Origin: Brooklawnia sp050943675
Lineage (GTDB): Bacteria > Actinomycetota > Actinomycetes > Propionibacteriales > Propionibacteriaceae
NCBI GenBank assembly: GCA_050943675.1
Contig: JBMNPP010000009.1
Span: 1-28,316, forward strand
Length of the DNA: 28,316 nt
Direction of reading: 5' to 3'
Below, one piece after another: positions 1 to 8,108 of this stretch; the stretch's first letter is position 1; the number at the start of each line of letters is the position of its first letter. The notes under the pieces were generated by a model that did no database searches, was not told the DNA's origin, and saw only the letters and a program-made list of their open reading frames with translations. The position numbers were made by a program, and so were the translations under genes.

Positions 1-1292
1 GCGTCCAGCCAGGCGTGCGGGTCGAGCACATTGCGGCCGTCGATGATGTTGCGGGTGCGCACCAGGGTGCCGGTGGCGGTCGGGTCAAGCTCAACGAATT
101 GGGGCCATTCAGTGCCCAGGAATACCAGGTCGGTACCACGCAGGGCCTCGTCGATGTCGTCGACGACCTGCAGGTTGGGACGCTTGGCGCGCAGGTTGTG
201 GTTTGCGGCCGGGTCGGTGATCATCACATCGGCTCCGCGGGCCCACAGCCTTTCGGCAATATCCAGTGACGGTGAATCGCGCAGGTCGTCACTGTTCGGT
301 TTGAACGCACCACCCAGCACGGTCACCTTGTGGCCGACGAACCTGCCACCAAGCAGGTCGGAGGCCAGGTGCACTGCCTTGTCGCGTTGCCGCCGGTTGA
401 TGGCATCGACCTCGCGCAGGAAGGTGACGGCCTCATCGACCCCGAGTTCACCTGCGCGGGCCATGAATGCCCGGATGTCCTTGGGCAGGCAGCCTCCACC
501 GAAGCCGAGCCCGGCCCGCAGGAAGCGGTGCCCGATGCGGTTGTCGTAGCCGATCGCCTCAGCCAACTGGGTGACATCACCGCCGGTGGTGTCACACAAC
601 TCGGCCATCGCATTGATGAAACTGATCTTGGTGGCCAGGAAGCTGTTGGCGGCCACCTTTACCAACTCTGCGGTCGGGTGGTTGGTGAGCAACCTGGGCA
701 CCCCATCGGCCAGCAGTGCCGCATAGCACTGGTCCATCACGGCCCGGCCGTATTCGGCTGCCTGGGGATCATCGGGTAGCCCGTAGACGATGCGGTCAGG
801 GTTCAGGGTGTCGGCGACCGCGAAGCCTTCGCGCAGGAACTCCGGGTTCCAGACCACGACCAGCTGCTTGCCGGATTCGTCAGCGGACTGTTGCGCCTGT
901 TGGGCTGTGCCCACCGGCACCGTCGACTTGCCCGCGATCACCACTGGGGCCTGCGAGGTGTCTGCGTGGGTCAGGATCGTCTCGACCGCCTGCCGGGTGT
1001 AGCTGAGGTCGGCGGCGTTGCGGCCGGGCAGCTGCGGGGTGCCGACAGCAATGAAGTGCACTTGCGCAGCAGCGATCTGGGTGGGGTCGGTGGTGAACCT
1101 CAACCGCCCAGAGCCGACCTGTTCGGCCAGCAGCTCGGCAAAGTCTGGTTCATAAAAGGGTGGCTCGCCGGCATTGAGCGAGGCAACCTTCGCCTCATCG
1201 ACGTCCAGCCCCACCACGTCGTGACCCAGGCGCGCCATGCAGGCGGCATGAACGGCACCGAGATAGCCGCAACCGATAACCGAGATACGCAC
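1..1292 (-). CDS. ugd: UDP-glucose 6-dehydrogenase, 3' end cut by window edge
   Basis: Oxidises UDP-glucose to UDP-glucuronate with two NAD+, in the cytoplasm, feeding cell-surface polysaccharide synthesis. About 430 residues are visible. Residues 7-12 (GCGYLG) form the N-terminal NAD-binding glycine motif. A KISFINAMAE stretch marks the central dimerisation helix. GFGGGCLPKD carries the catalytic cysteine at about residue 268. The sequence runs to a LDPHAW segment typical of the extreme C-terminus, so only some 10-20 residues should lie beyond base 1. The GTG start at 1292 was chosen because the glycine motif follows directly, and because a TAGCCT box (1299-1304) sits six bases upstream with no Shine-Dalgarno site, suggesting a leaderless transcript. 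It lies 15 bases after the aldo/keto reductase stop, so it may also be co-transcribed with that gene. A GDP-mannose dehydrogenase is the main alternative, but the cysteine motif fits the UDP-glucose enzyme. Confidence 0.93.
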   Translation of the reverse strand, partial: MRISVIGCGYLGAVHAACMARLGHDVVGLDVDEAKVASLNAGEPPFYEPDFAELLAEQVGSGRLRFTTDPTQIAAAQVHFIAVGTPQLPGRNAADLSYTRQAVETILTHADTSQAPVVIAGKSTVPVGTAQQAQQSADESGKQLVVVWNPEFLREGFAVADTLNPDRIVYGLPDDPQAAEYGRAVMDQCYAALLADGVPRLLTNHPTAELVKVAANSFLATKISFINAMAELCDTTGGDVTQLAEAIGYDNRIGHRFLRAGLGFGGGCLPKDIRAFMARAGELGVDEAVTFLREVDAINRRQRDKAVHLASDLLGGRFVGHKVTVLGGAFKPNSDDLRDSPSLDIAERLWARGADVMITDPAANHNLRAKRPNLQVVDDIDEALRGTDLVFLGTEWPQFVELDPTATGTLVRTRNIIDGRNVLDPHAWLD

Positions 1293-1298
1293 GTATCT

Positions 1299-1304
1299 AG
1301 GCTA
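1299..1304 (-). promoter_or_regulatory. Putative -10 box of leaderless ugd
   Basis: On the minus strand TAGCCT is followed by six bases and then the GTG start of ugd. No Shine-Dalgarno sequence precedes the GTG. The spacing puts the expected transcription start on the G of GTG. No recognisable -35 hexamer was found. Confidence 0.5.
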
Positions 1305-1307
1305 TCC

Positions 1308-2135
1308 TCACCAGTCAGCGGTGTCCGGGTTGAGGCCCCGGGTGCGTCCGTTTACCGGATCATTGAGCGAATCGATCAGTGCGCACTGCTCTGTCGACAG
1401 CCTGAAATCGAGTAGCTGGAAGTTCTCGGCGATCCGGTCGGGGTTGGATGAGCGGGGGATCACGACCCGACCGGCCGCCAGGTGCCAGCGCAGCACGACC
1501 TGGCCGGGGGTGCGGCCCGATTCGACCGAGATCTGCTGGATCACCTGGTCGGTCAGGTCGCGGGCCCTGCCCAGCGGACTCCAGGCCGCGACCGGGATGC
1601 CGCGTGCAGCCAGCTGGGCGCTCAGTTCGGGCTGGGTGAAGCTGGGGTGCACCTCGACCTGGTTGATCGCCGGGACCGCACCGCGCAGTTCGGCGAGGTG
1701 GTGGTCATGGAAGTTGCTGACCCCGATGGAGGTGGTCAGGCCCTCATCGCGCAACACCTGCAGCTGATCCCAGCAGTCGACATAGGCCCGGCCGTGCTTG
1801 ATCACCGATGGCCAGTGGATGAGGTAGAGGTCGAGATGGTCCAGCTTCAGCTTTTCCAGGCTGGTCTCCAGTGCCCGGCGGGGATCTGCCAGGCCATCGG
1901 TCCACACCTTGCTGGTGATGAAGAGTTCATCGCGGGGCAGCCCCGAGCTGGCCAGCGTGGCCCCGACCTCGGTCTCGTTGTGGTAGCTGGCTGCGGTGTC
2001 GAAGTGGCGGTAACCCACCTCGAGCGCCCGTTCTACAGAACTGATCGCCAGATCGTCGTTCAGGCGATAGGTGCCGAAGCCGATCTGGGGGATCGGGTGG
2101 CCGTCGGTCATGGTGATCTGTGGTATCTGGTTCAA
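1308..2135 (-). CDS. Aldo/keto reductase (2,5-diketogluconate reductase-like)
   Basis: NAD(P)H-dependent cytosolic reductase of the AKR superfamily, full length at 275 residues. The catalytic tetrad is readable as Asp46 and Tyr51 (in FDTAASYHNE), Lys76 (ITSKVW) and His107 (LIHWPS). GVSNFHDHHL and QVEVHPSF are the usual AKR strand motifs, and IPRSSNPDRIAENF is the C-terminal NADP-binding segment. The overall pattern matches the 2,5-diketo-D-gluconate reductase / AKR5 group, but substrates in this group are broad and cannot be read from sequence. The start is TTG at 2135: an AAGGAGG sequence lies five bases upstream, whereas the next in-frame ATG (residue 9) has no ribosome-binding site at a useful distance. 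It is divergent from argS, with 51 bases between starts, and immediately precedes ugd on the same strand. Confidence 0.9.
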   Translation of the reverse strand: MNQIPQITMTDGHPIPQIGFGTYRLNDDLAISSVERALEVGYRHFDTAASYHNETEVGATLASSGLPRDELFITSKVWTDGLADPRRALETSLEKLKLDHLDLYLIHWPSVIKHGRAYVDCWDQLQVLRDEGLTTSIGVSNFHDHHLAELRGAVPAINQVEVHPSFTQPELSAQLAARGIPVAAWSPLGRARDLTDQVIQQISVESGRTPGQVVLRWHLAAGRVVIPRSSNPDRIAENFQLLDFRLSTEQCALIDSLNDPVNGRTRGLNPDTADW

Positions 2136-2186
2136 CGCTGCCTCCTTGTGCTGGGCCCCACGTTAGAGCATGGAAGAATGGGCGCC

Positions 2187-3821
2187 ATGTCTTCTTTGCC
2201 CTCCCAGTTGTCGCAGCGCATCCAGGCGGTCGCGGGTGTCGACCCCGAGCTGCGCCCAGCCACCAAGCCACAGTTCGGTCACTTCCAGTCGAACGTTGCA
2301 CTGCGGCTTGCAAAGCAGGAGGGCGCCAAACCGCGTGAGGTCGCCCAGCGCATCGTCGACCAGTTGCAGCTTGACGACCTGTGCGAGCCACCCGAAATCG
2401 CGGGTCCCGGCTTCATCAATTTCCGGTTGCGCGCCGATGTGCTCTCGGCCACAGTCAGTGCCCAACTGGCTGACCCGAAGGCCGGTATCCGCACCACCAG
2501 CGACCCACTCACGGTGGTCATCGACTATTCGTCACCCAACGTGGCCAAGCAGATGCATGTCGGGCACCTGCGCTCGACGATCATTGGGGACTGCTTCAAC
2601 CGCGTGCTGGGCGCACTGGGGCACACCGTGATCGCCCAGAACCACATCGGCGACTGGGGACGCCAGTTCGGCATGCTGATCGAACAGGTCATCGACGAGG
2701 GGCTCGACCTGGATTCCCTCGACCTGGCCGGTGCCGAAGAGCTGTACCGGCGGGCCAACAGGCACCTGGAATCCGACGAGGCATTCGCCGAACGCGCCCG
2801 TGAGCGGGTGGTGAAGCTGCAATCCGGTGATGCCGACACCCTGGCTGCGTGGCGGCGGCTGATCAAGGTGTCGCTGGCCGGTTTCAACACCACCTATGGC
2901 CGGATGAATGTGCTGCTGAGCGATGGCGACGTGGCTGGCGAATCCAGCTACAACGAGCTGCTCGGCCCATTGGCCGACGACCTTGCCGACCGTGGCATCG
3001 CGAAGTTGGACGACGGCGCCCTGGTGGTCTTCGTCGACGGGTTCGATGCGCCCGCGATCATCCGCAACTCGGCCGGTGGCTACGGCTATGACGTGACCGA
3101 TGTCGCTGCGCTGCGCTACCGGGTTGATGAGCTGGGCGCCAAGCGCATCATCTACGTCACCGATGCTCGCCAGCACCACCACTTCGAACTGGTTTTCGAG
3201 GTCGCCCGGATGGCCGGTTACCTGCCTTCCGATGTGGTGGCCGAGCATGTCGGTTTCGGCATGGTGCTCGGGCCCGGCGGCACCCCGATCAAGACCCGCG
3301 ACGGCGGCACCGTCACACTGGATTCGCTGCTGGACGCCGCCGAGGAGCATGCCGCCCCACCGATCGCGCTCGCGGCGATCAAGTACGCCGACCTGTCGAA
3401 CTCGCTGCAGAAGGATTACGTCTTCGACGCCGAGCGGATGACCCAGACCACCGGTGACACCGGTCCCTACCTGCAGTATGCGCACAGCCGCTGCGCGGGC
3501 ATCCTGCGTGAGGCCGAGGCCCGGGGCCTGGGCTACGAATCAATCAAGGTGCTGACCGAGCCTGCCGAACAGGAGCTCGCGCTGTGGCTGACCCGCTTCG
3601 GTGAGACTGTGCAGGTCGTCGCGGACGAGCTGACCCCGCACAAGCTGTGCACCTACCTGTTCGAGTTGGCCACCAAGTTCTCGACCTTCTACGAGCAGTG
3701 CCCGGTGCTGAAGAGCGAGCCCGTGGTCTGTGCGTCCCGGTTGTGCCTGGTTGCCGCCACCAAACAGGTGCTGGCCACCGGTCTGGGGCTGCTGGGCATC
3801 GACGCGCCCGACCGCATGTGA
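2187..3821 (+). CDS. argS: Arginyl-tRNA synthetase
   Basis: Class I synthetase that charges tRNA-Arg with arginine. It is 544 residues long, close to the family norm of about 550. The N-terminal Add-1 domain (about residues 1-100, with GFINFRL) is followed by the catalytic Rossmann fold, with SSPNVAKQMHVGH carrying the HIGH equivalent HVGH at 124-127. GMVLGPGGTPIKTRDGGTV stands where the KMSKS loop normally lies; a degenerate loop is usual in ArgRS. The C-terminal DALR anticodon-binding domain ends in RLCLVAATKQVLATGLGLLGI. The ATG at 2187 was chosen because GGAAG lies ten bases upstream; an in-frame ATG at 2178 is only one base from the same GGAAG. The open frame extends far upstream through the aldo/keto reductase, but that part is antisense noise. 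The stop lies one base from the convergent ppgK stop. Confidence 0.97.
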   Translation: MSSLPSQLSQRIQAVAGVDPELRPATKPQFGHFQSNVALRLAKQEGAKPREVAQRIVDQLQLDDLCEPPEIAGPGFINFRLRADVLSATVSAQLADPKAGIRTTSDPLTVVIDYSSPNVAKQMHVGHLRSTIIGDCFNRVLGALGHTVIAQNHIGDWGRQFGMLIEQVIDEGLDLDSLDLAGAEELYRRANRHLESDEAFAERARERVVKLQSGDADTLAAWRRLIKVSLAGFNTTYGRMNVLLSDGDVAGESSYNELLGPLADDLADRGIAKLDDGALVVFVDGFDAPAIIRNSAGGYGYDVTDVAALRYRVDELGAKRIIYVTDARQHHHFELVFEVARMAGYLPSDVVAEHVGFGMVLGPGGTPIKTRDGGTVTLDSLLDAAEEHAAPPIALAAIKYADLSNSLQKDYVFDAERMTQTTGDTGPYLQYAHSRCAGILREAEARGLGYESIKVLTEPAEQELALWLTRFGETVQVVADELTPHKLCTYLFELATKFSTFYEQCPVLKSEPVVCASRLCLVAATKQVLATGLGLLGIDAPDRM

Positions 3822-3822
3822 T

Positions 3823-4644
3823 TCAGCGCGGACGGTCCCAGCGCGACAGGTCGCGGGCATTGCCGGCGGCCTGGCCGCCGAGGTCGACCTGCTCGGCTGC
3901 CACGGCAGCCGCACCGATGATCCCTGCCTGGTTGAGCAGCCGGGCAGGGACGATCGGGGTCTTCAGCTCAAGCAGCGGCAGGAAGCGTTCCGCGTCCCTG
4001 GACACACCCCCACCGACCACGAACAGGTCGGGCCAAAACAGCATCTCCAGGGTCGAGTAGTACGCCTGCAGGCGGTGCGCCCAACGCTTGTAACTCAGCC
4101 GCGCCCGCGTCTTGGCGGCCGCGGACGCCCGCGTCTCGGCGTCATGCCCCTTGACCTCGATGTGGCCCAGCTCGGTGTTGGGTACCAGCACGCCCCGGTT
4201 GATCAGCGCGGTGCCGATGCCGGTACCGAGCGTGGTGACCAGTACCACGCCGTCGTGGCCGCGCGCGGCACCGTAGCGCACCTCGGCCAGGCCGGCGGCG
4301 TCCGCATCATTGACCAGGCGCACCTGGCGGCCCAGCCGCTTGGTGAAGTATGAGTCGACGTTGAGCCCGATCCAGCTCTTGTCGAGGTTGGCCATCATCG
4401 GCACCACACCATGCACCACGGGTGCGGGCACGGTGATGCCGATCGGTGAATCACCGGTCAGGTCAGCGAAGTGTGCGACGATCTCCGTGACGACTGCAGC
4501 ACAGTTCTTGGGTGTCGACTTGCGCGGGGTCGGAATCCGCAGCCGCTGGCCGATCAGGGTCCCGGTGGCCAGGTCGACGGCGGCGCCCTTGATGCCTGAG
4601 CCGCCGATGTCAATACCCAACACTGCGCGCTGCGAGGAGTTCAT
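3823..4644 (-). CDS. ppgK: Polyphosphate glucokinase (ROK family)
   Basis: Phosphorylates glucose to glucose-6-phosphate using inorganic polyphosphate and/or ATP. It is full length at 273 residues. The phosphate-binding motif GIDIGGSGIKG is at residues 10-20. The TPRKSTP segment at 39-45 is the loop characteristic of polyphosphate-using glucokinases and is absent from ordinary ROK kinases. NDADAAGLAE (112-121) holds the catalytic aspartate, followed by GTGIGTAL and TELGHIE. The zinc-binding cysteine cluster of typical ROK proteins is absent, as expected for this branch. This enzyme is characteristic of actinobacteria, including propionibacteria, and links glucose entry to stored polyphosphate. 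The ATG at 4644 lies six bases after a TAACAT box with no Shine-Dalgarno sequence, consistent with a leaderless mRNA. It converges on argS with one base between the stops. Confidence 0.95.
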   Translation of the reverse strand: MNSSQRAVLGIDIGGSGIKGAAVDLATGTLIGQRLRIPTPRKSTPKNCAAVVTEIVAHFADLTGDSPIGITVPAPVVHGVVPMMANLDKSWIGLNVDSYFTKRLGRQVRLVNDADAAGLAEVRYGAARGHDGVVLVTTLGTGIGTALINRGVLVPNTELGHIEVKGHDAETRASAAAKTRARLSYKRWAHRLQAYYSTLEMLFWPDLFVVGGGVSRDAERFLPLLELKTPIVPARLLNQAGIIGAAAVAAEQVDLGGQAAGNARDLSRWDRPR

Positions 4645-4650
4645 AGCGCC

Positions 4651-4656
4651 ATGTTA
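4651..4656 (-). promoter_or_regulatory. Putative -10 box of leaderless ppgK
   Basis: TAACAT on the minus strand is followed by six bases and the ATG of ppgK. There is no ribosome-binding site between them and no clear -35 element. It is divergent from the box at 4702-4707. Confidence 0.45.
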
Positions 4657-4701
4657 ACCAGCGTTCGCGGTGGCCGCATGCCCGTCCCGGCGCCCAGCCC
4701 C

Positions 4702-4707
4702 TAGGCT
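4702..4707 (+). promoter_or_regulatory. Putative -10 box of the leaderless unknown gene before galE
   Basis: TAGGCT followed by seven bases and ATG at 4715. The intervening GGCGGGC is not a credible Shine-Dalgarno sequence. The same box and spacing recur before the HAD phosphatase gene at 11645. Confidence 0.5.
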
Positions 4708-4714
4708 GGCGGGC

Positions 4715-5254
4715 ATGAAGGTTCGCGACCACCACGAGACTTGCCACGGTGATGTACCGGCCCACCCCGAAGGACTCGAATGGCAGCACGTGATGGTCCT
4801 GCACGACGGCAGCACCGTCTACGCCGACACGGCCACCGAGGTACTCGCCGAACTGCTGCCCGGCTATCACCTGCTGGACGCCGATGCGCAACTGGCGGCC
4901 CGACGCCGGCACGCCCACCAGGTGGCCGCCTTCGTTCAGCGGCTCTACCTTGAACGGGCAACCCGGGACGACGGGTTCGACCAGACCGCCAATGCGGCGC
5001 TGGTCGAGATCATGTCGACCGACAAGTCAGTGTCACTGTCGTTGTCGCTTCCGCAGGCCCCGCAACAGCCGGCTGACTGGCTGCCGAGCGTCCCCCTGGT
5101 GCTGGTGAGCACCCAGTACGCCCCGCACCAGTCGTACCCGCCGATCGGTGGCAACGTGATCTGGATCGACCCGGCCAGCGAGGCCGGCTACCTGTTGTCG
5201 CTGCGGGCCAGCGGCATCTTCAGCTACTGGACGAATCGAGAGGAACACCCATGA
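4715..5254 (+). CDS. Conserved-looking protein of unknown function, coupled to galE
   Basis: I do not recognise this 179-residue protein. It appears soluble: no signal peptide or membrane segment is visible. The N-terminal third is rich in His, Asp and Glu (HHETCHGDVP near the start, then LEWQHVMVLHDGSTVYADT). A helical, charged middle includes an ARRRHAHQVAAFVQRLYLER run. The C-terminal third has YPPIGGNVIWIDPASEAGYL and ends in NREEHP. The ATG at 4715 sits seven bases behind a TAGGCT box, which argues for a leaderless transcript starting here rather than at an upstream in-frame codon. Its TGA overlaps the galE start as ATGA, so the two are almost certainly one transcript with coupled translation. 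A role beside galactose or UDP-sugar metabolism is a guess from position only. Confidence 0.75.
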   Translation: MKVRDHHETCHGDVPAHPEGLEWQHVMVLHDGSTVYADTATEVLAELLPGYHLLDADAQLAARRRHAHQVAAFVQRLYLERATRDDGFDQTANAALVEIMSTDKSVSLSLSLPQAPQQPADWLPSVPLVLVSTQYAPHQSYPPIGGNVIWIDPASEAGYLLSLRASGIFSYWTNREEHP

Positions 5255-6219
5255 GTTGGCTGGTCACCGGAGGCGCGGGATACATCGGCTCGCACGTCGT
5301 GCAGGCATTCCTGGACGCCGGCATCACGCCGGTGGTCATCGATGACCTGTCCAGCGGGCACGCCGATTTCGTGCCGGACGGGGTTGGGTTCGTGCGGGGT
5401 TCAATCCTGGACACCGGCCTGGTGCGTTCAGCGCTGGCCGAGCACGGCTGCAGCGGGGTGGTGCACCTGGCGGGTTTCAAGTATGCCGGGGTCAGCGTCC
5501 AGCGGCCACTGCACACCTACGAGCAGAACGTCACCGGCACGGTCTCGCTGCTGCGCGCGATGAAAGAGGTCGGTGTGCACAACTACGTATTCTCCAGTTC
5601 GGCCTCGGTCTACGGCACCCCGGACGTCGACCAGGTCACCGAGGACACCCCGACCGGTCCCGAATCGCCATACGGCCAGACCAAGCTGATCGGCGAATGG
5701 CTGGCCGCCGACATGGCTGCAGTCGACCCGCAGTGGCGCTACACCAACCTGCGCTATTTCAACGTGGTGGGTTCCGGCTCGGACGCGCTGTACGACACCA
5801 GCCCGCACAACCTCTTCCCGATCGTCTTCGACGCACTGCTGGCCGGCCGGACGCCCAGGATCTTCGGTGATGACTACGCCACCCCGGACGGCACCTGCGT
5901 GCGTGACTACGTGCATGTGGCCGACCTGGCAGTTTCGCATGTGGCGGCCGCGCAGGCGATGGCTGCCGGGCGTGATCTCGCTGGCGCCTACAACCTGGGT
6001 TCGGGTGCGGGATCGTCGGTGGCCCAGATCATGGCGGCGATCGCGCGGGTGACCGGCATCGACTTCACCCCCGATGTTGCCGAGCGGCGTCCTGGTGACC
6101 CGGCCCGGATCGTGGCCAATGGCGATGCCGCGGCCCGCGACCTGAACTGGCAGATGCGCTATTCGCTGGACGAAATGGTCGGCTCAGCCTGGTCGGCGCG
6201 CCAGGCTCACGGCAGCTGA
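5251..6219 (+). CDS. galE: UDP-glucose 4-epimerase
   Basis: Interconverts UDP-glucose and UDP-galactose using tightly bound NAD+ (Leloir pathway and supply of galactosyl units for surface glycans). It is an extended short-chain dehydrogenase of 322 residues, slightly shorter than the usual 330-340. The NAD motif TGGAGYIGSH is at 6-15. The catalytic Ser/Tyr/Lys are Ser117 (in FSSSASVYG), Tyr141 and Lys145 (in SPYGQTKLIGEW). LRYFNVVGS, DGTCVRDYVHVADLA and a YNLGSGAGSSV segment are further GalE hallmarks. Translation probably depends on the overlapping upstream gene, aided by AGGAAC about six bases before the ATG. The last 13 bases overlap the end of the convergent PH-domain gene. Confidence 0.94.
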   Translation: MSWLVTGGAGYIGSHVVQAFLDAGITPVVIDDLSSGHADFVPDGVGFVRGSILDTGLVRSALAEHGCSGVVHLAGFKYAGVSVQRPLHTYEQNVTGTVSLLRAMKEVGVHNYVFSSSASVYGTPDVDQVTEDTPTGPESPYGQTKLIGEWLAADMAAVDPQWRYTNLRYFNVVGSGSDALYDTSPHNLFPIVFDALLAGRTPRIFGDDYATPDGTCVRDYVHVADLAVSHVAAAQAMAAGRDLAGAYNLGSGAGSSVAQIMAAIARVTGIDFTPDVAERRPGDPARIVANGDAAARDLNWQMRYSLDEMVGSAWSARQAHGS

Positions 6220-7613
6220 TTCCAGGGAGTGGGCGCATCCAGCAGTGAGCGGTCGCGGCGCGCGATGCGCATCCGGTCGAGTTCGCTCATCGCCAACTGG
6301 CGGGCATCGGCCGCGTCCAGGTGGCGGCAAACCACGTCGACGGGCCCGGGTGTGGTGTGTGCCTGCACGCTGGCCAGGCCGACCCAGCGCTGCAGGATGC
6401 CCTGCACCAGTCGCACTGATTGCACCCGGGCGTGCGGGACGATCGAGGTACGCGGGGCGAGCAGGCAGCCCTTGCTGACCAGCACGTGCTCGTTGTAGCC
6501 CCACGCATAGGTGTGGGCGTCGAACCATCGGAAGCGCCGTGCGCGTTTGGGGATCGGGTGCATTTCGATCTGCTGCAGGCCCAGTTGCGGCCACAGGGCA
6601 GCCAGCACGATTTCGACGTCGGCGCGGGTGCCGACCGGCAGCAGCAGGTTCGCCGGCACATTGTCACCGGATTCGGCCTTGAGCCCGAGCACGTCGATGC
6701 GCACCCGGTGCCAGCCGAATGGGCGCCAGAACAGCGGCTCGGTGATGTCGATGGCCTGCACCCGGTCGCGCGGGATCGTCTGGCTGACCAGTGAGGTCAA
6801 CCCGGACGAGGTGCGCAGGCCGCCGTCCGGTGTCATCGTGAGGGTGAAGTTCCACTCGTTGCGGACGCGGTTGAGCACCATCGCGCCCAGACCGATGACC
6901 CACGGCACCAGGAAGGTGGTGCTCAGCAGGGCGTTCATGCTTCCGGTGATCACAAATAGTGCACCGCTGATGGTCGCGATGATCAACAGGAAGACCGTCG
7001 ACCCGCTGGCCACCATCGAGCCGACCAGCCGGGCCGGCGGCACCTGCAACACGATGCGGTCGGCCACCGAGCGGTCGGCCAGCAAATCCCCGACAGGCAC
7101 CTGAGCTGATGACTGCACAGTGGTCCGGGTGCCGTGGGCGCGGGTGATGAGGTAGTCGCGTAGTTGGTAGGCACGGCCGCGGGACAGGAACTCGATGGTC
7201 GCCTGTGAGCCGGTGCCGCCGACGTCGATACGTAATGCCGCGAGCCCCAGGATCCGTGCGATCAGCGGTTGGGAGACATCGACGGTCTGGATCTTGTTGA
7301 AGGCGATGCGCTCCGACTTCTGCGAGATGAAGTTGCGTTCGATGCGCACCTGTTCGTCGTCGATGACGAACCGGGTGAACCGCCAATTCAGGTAGCCGAC
7401 GATCAGTGAGCCGACCAGTACGACACCGATGACCCCCAGGATCAGCCAGCCCATCTGCCGCATCGCATCCCAGCCCTCAGTGGGCAGGTCACGCAGCACG
7501 AACAGGATCACTGCGAGGATCGCGATCCAGCCCTTCGCGATCGGACTGAGCGGGTGTGGACGCTCCAGCACAGGTTCGGTTGGCGTGGCCGGCAGTGGGT
7601 CAGGGGTGCTCAC
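6207..7613 (-). CDS. Large bacterial PH (bPH2/DUF304) domain membrane protein, YdbT-like
   Basis: A 468-residue membrane protein. An N-terminal hairpin of two hydrophobic helices (near GWIAILAVILFVL and LILGVIGVVLVGSLIVG) is followed by a bPH2 domain recognisable by TRFVIDDEQVRIERNFISQKSERIAFNKIQTVDVSQPLIARILGL. A second membrane pair follows around LLIIATISGALFVI and LVPWVIGLGAMVL, then a second PH-like repeat (SSGLTSLVSQTIPRDRVQAIDITEP). The pattern recurs a third time near the C-terminus (VLVSKGCLLAPRTSIVPHARVQSVRLVQG). This repeated layout matches the YdbT family. In Bacillus subtilis the ydbS-ydbT pair belongs to the sigma-W envelope-stress regulon; the function here is inferred only by analogy. 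It begins at a GTG whose first bases overlap the previous gene's stop (GTGA), so the two are translationally coupled. Confidence 0.85.
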   Translation of the reverse strand: MSTPDPLPATPTEPVLERPHPLSPIAKGWIAILAVILFVLRDLPTEGWDAMRQMGWLILGVIGVVLVGSLIVGYLNWRFTRFVIDDEQVRIERNFISQKSERIAFNKIQTVDVSQPLIARILGLAALRIDVGGTGSQATIEFLSRGRAYQLRDYLITRAHGTRTTVQSSAQVPVGDLLADRSVADRIVLQVPPARLVGSMVASGSTVFLLIIATISGALFVITGSMNALLSTTFLVPWVIGLGAMVLNRVRNEWNFTLTMTPDGGLRTSSGLTSLVSQTIPRDRVQAIDITEPLFWRPFGWHRVRIDVLGLKAESGDNVPANLLLPVGTRADVEIVLAALWPQLGLQQIEMHPIPKRARRFRWFDAHTYAWGYNEHVLVSKGCLLAPRTSIVPHARVQSVRLVQGILQRWVGLASVQAHTTPGPVDVVCRHLDAADARQLAMSELDRMRIARRDRSLLDAPTPWNQLP

Positions 7614-8107
7614 AATCCTGCTGCCTGGGTCTCGCCGCGCTCGGTCAGGCGGTCCCGCAGTGCGGCGGCGTCCACGGGGTCGAGGCCGGGGATGACGGCA
7701 TCGGAGGCTGCTGAGGCGGTCACCAGTTTGACGGTGGTGACCTTGAATGCACGTTGCAGCGGTCCGGCGGCCACCTCGACGGCCTGCATCCGCCCGTAGG
7801 GGACCACGGTCAACCGGCGGAAGAAGATGCCCGACTTGATGTAGAGGTCGGTTTCACGTTCGGCGAAGCCCCAGGAATCGGCGATGGCGCCCTGCCGCCA
7901 CAACCGCCACGAGATGACGATCAGGGCGAGCCCCACCACACCCAGGCCCCAGCGCCAGCCCGCGAAGATGAACACCGGGGCGGCGACCAGGATGGCCAGG
8001 AACCCCCACCCCAGGAAGGTGTCGAGGCGGCGCAGCGGGGTGTACCGGGGCGACAGCGGAGTCCAGCGCTCGGTCGGGGGTGCGAACAGCAGCGTTGCGG
8101 AATCCAT
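7610..8107 (-). CDS. Small bacterial PH domain membrane protein, YdbS-like
   Basis: A 165-residue protein with a hydrophobic pair at about 33-70 (LGWGFLAILVAAPVFIFAG and GVVGLALIVISW), then one bPH2 domain. The domain signature reads YIKSGIFFRRLTVVPYGRMQAVEVAAGPLQRAFKV, where the arginine/proline-tyrosine segment is the family's most conserved feature. It is the small partner of the downstream YdbT-like protein, the usual arrangement of this pair. The start codon lies two bases after the stop of the upstream DUF1707 gene, with GGGAAG about seven bases before the ATG, and its own stop overlaps the next gene. It is probably part of a membrane complex; no enzymatic motif is visible. Confidence 0.86.
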   Translation of the reverse strand: MDSATLLFAPPTERWTPLSPRYTPLRRLDTFLGWGFLAILVAAPVFIFAGWRWGLGVVGLALIVISWRLWRQGAIADSWGFAERETDLYIKSGIFFRRLTVVPYGRMQAVEVAAGPLQRAFKVTTVKLVTASAASDAVIPGLDPVDAAALRDRLTERGETQAAGL

Positions 8108-8108
8108 G

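Noticed and set aside
1482..2186. Long 5' in-frame extension of argS
   Set aside because: It runs antisense through the aldo/keto reductase. The family N-terminus and a ribosome-binding site place the start at 2187.
3280..3310. Absence of a canonical KMSKS in ArgRS as a sign of a broken gene
   Set aside because: Degenerate KMSKS loops are normal in ArgRS; the segment GPGGTPIKTRDGG occupies its place and the gene is intact.
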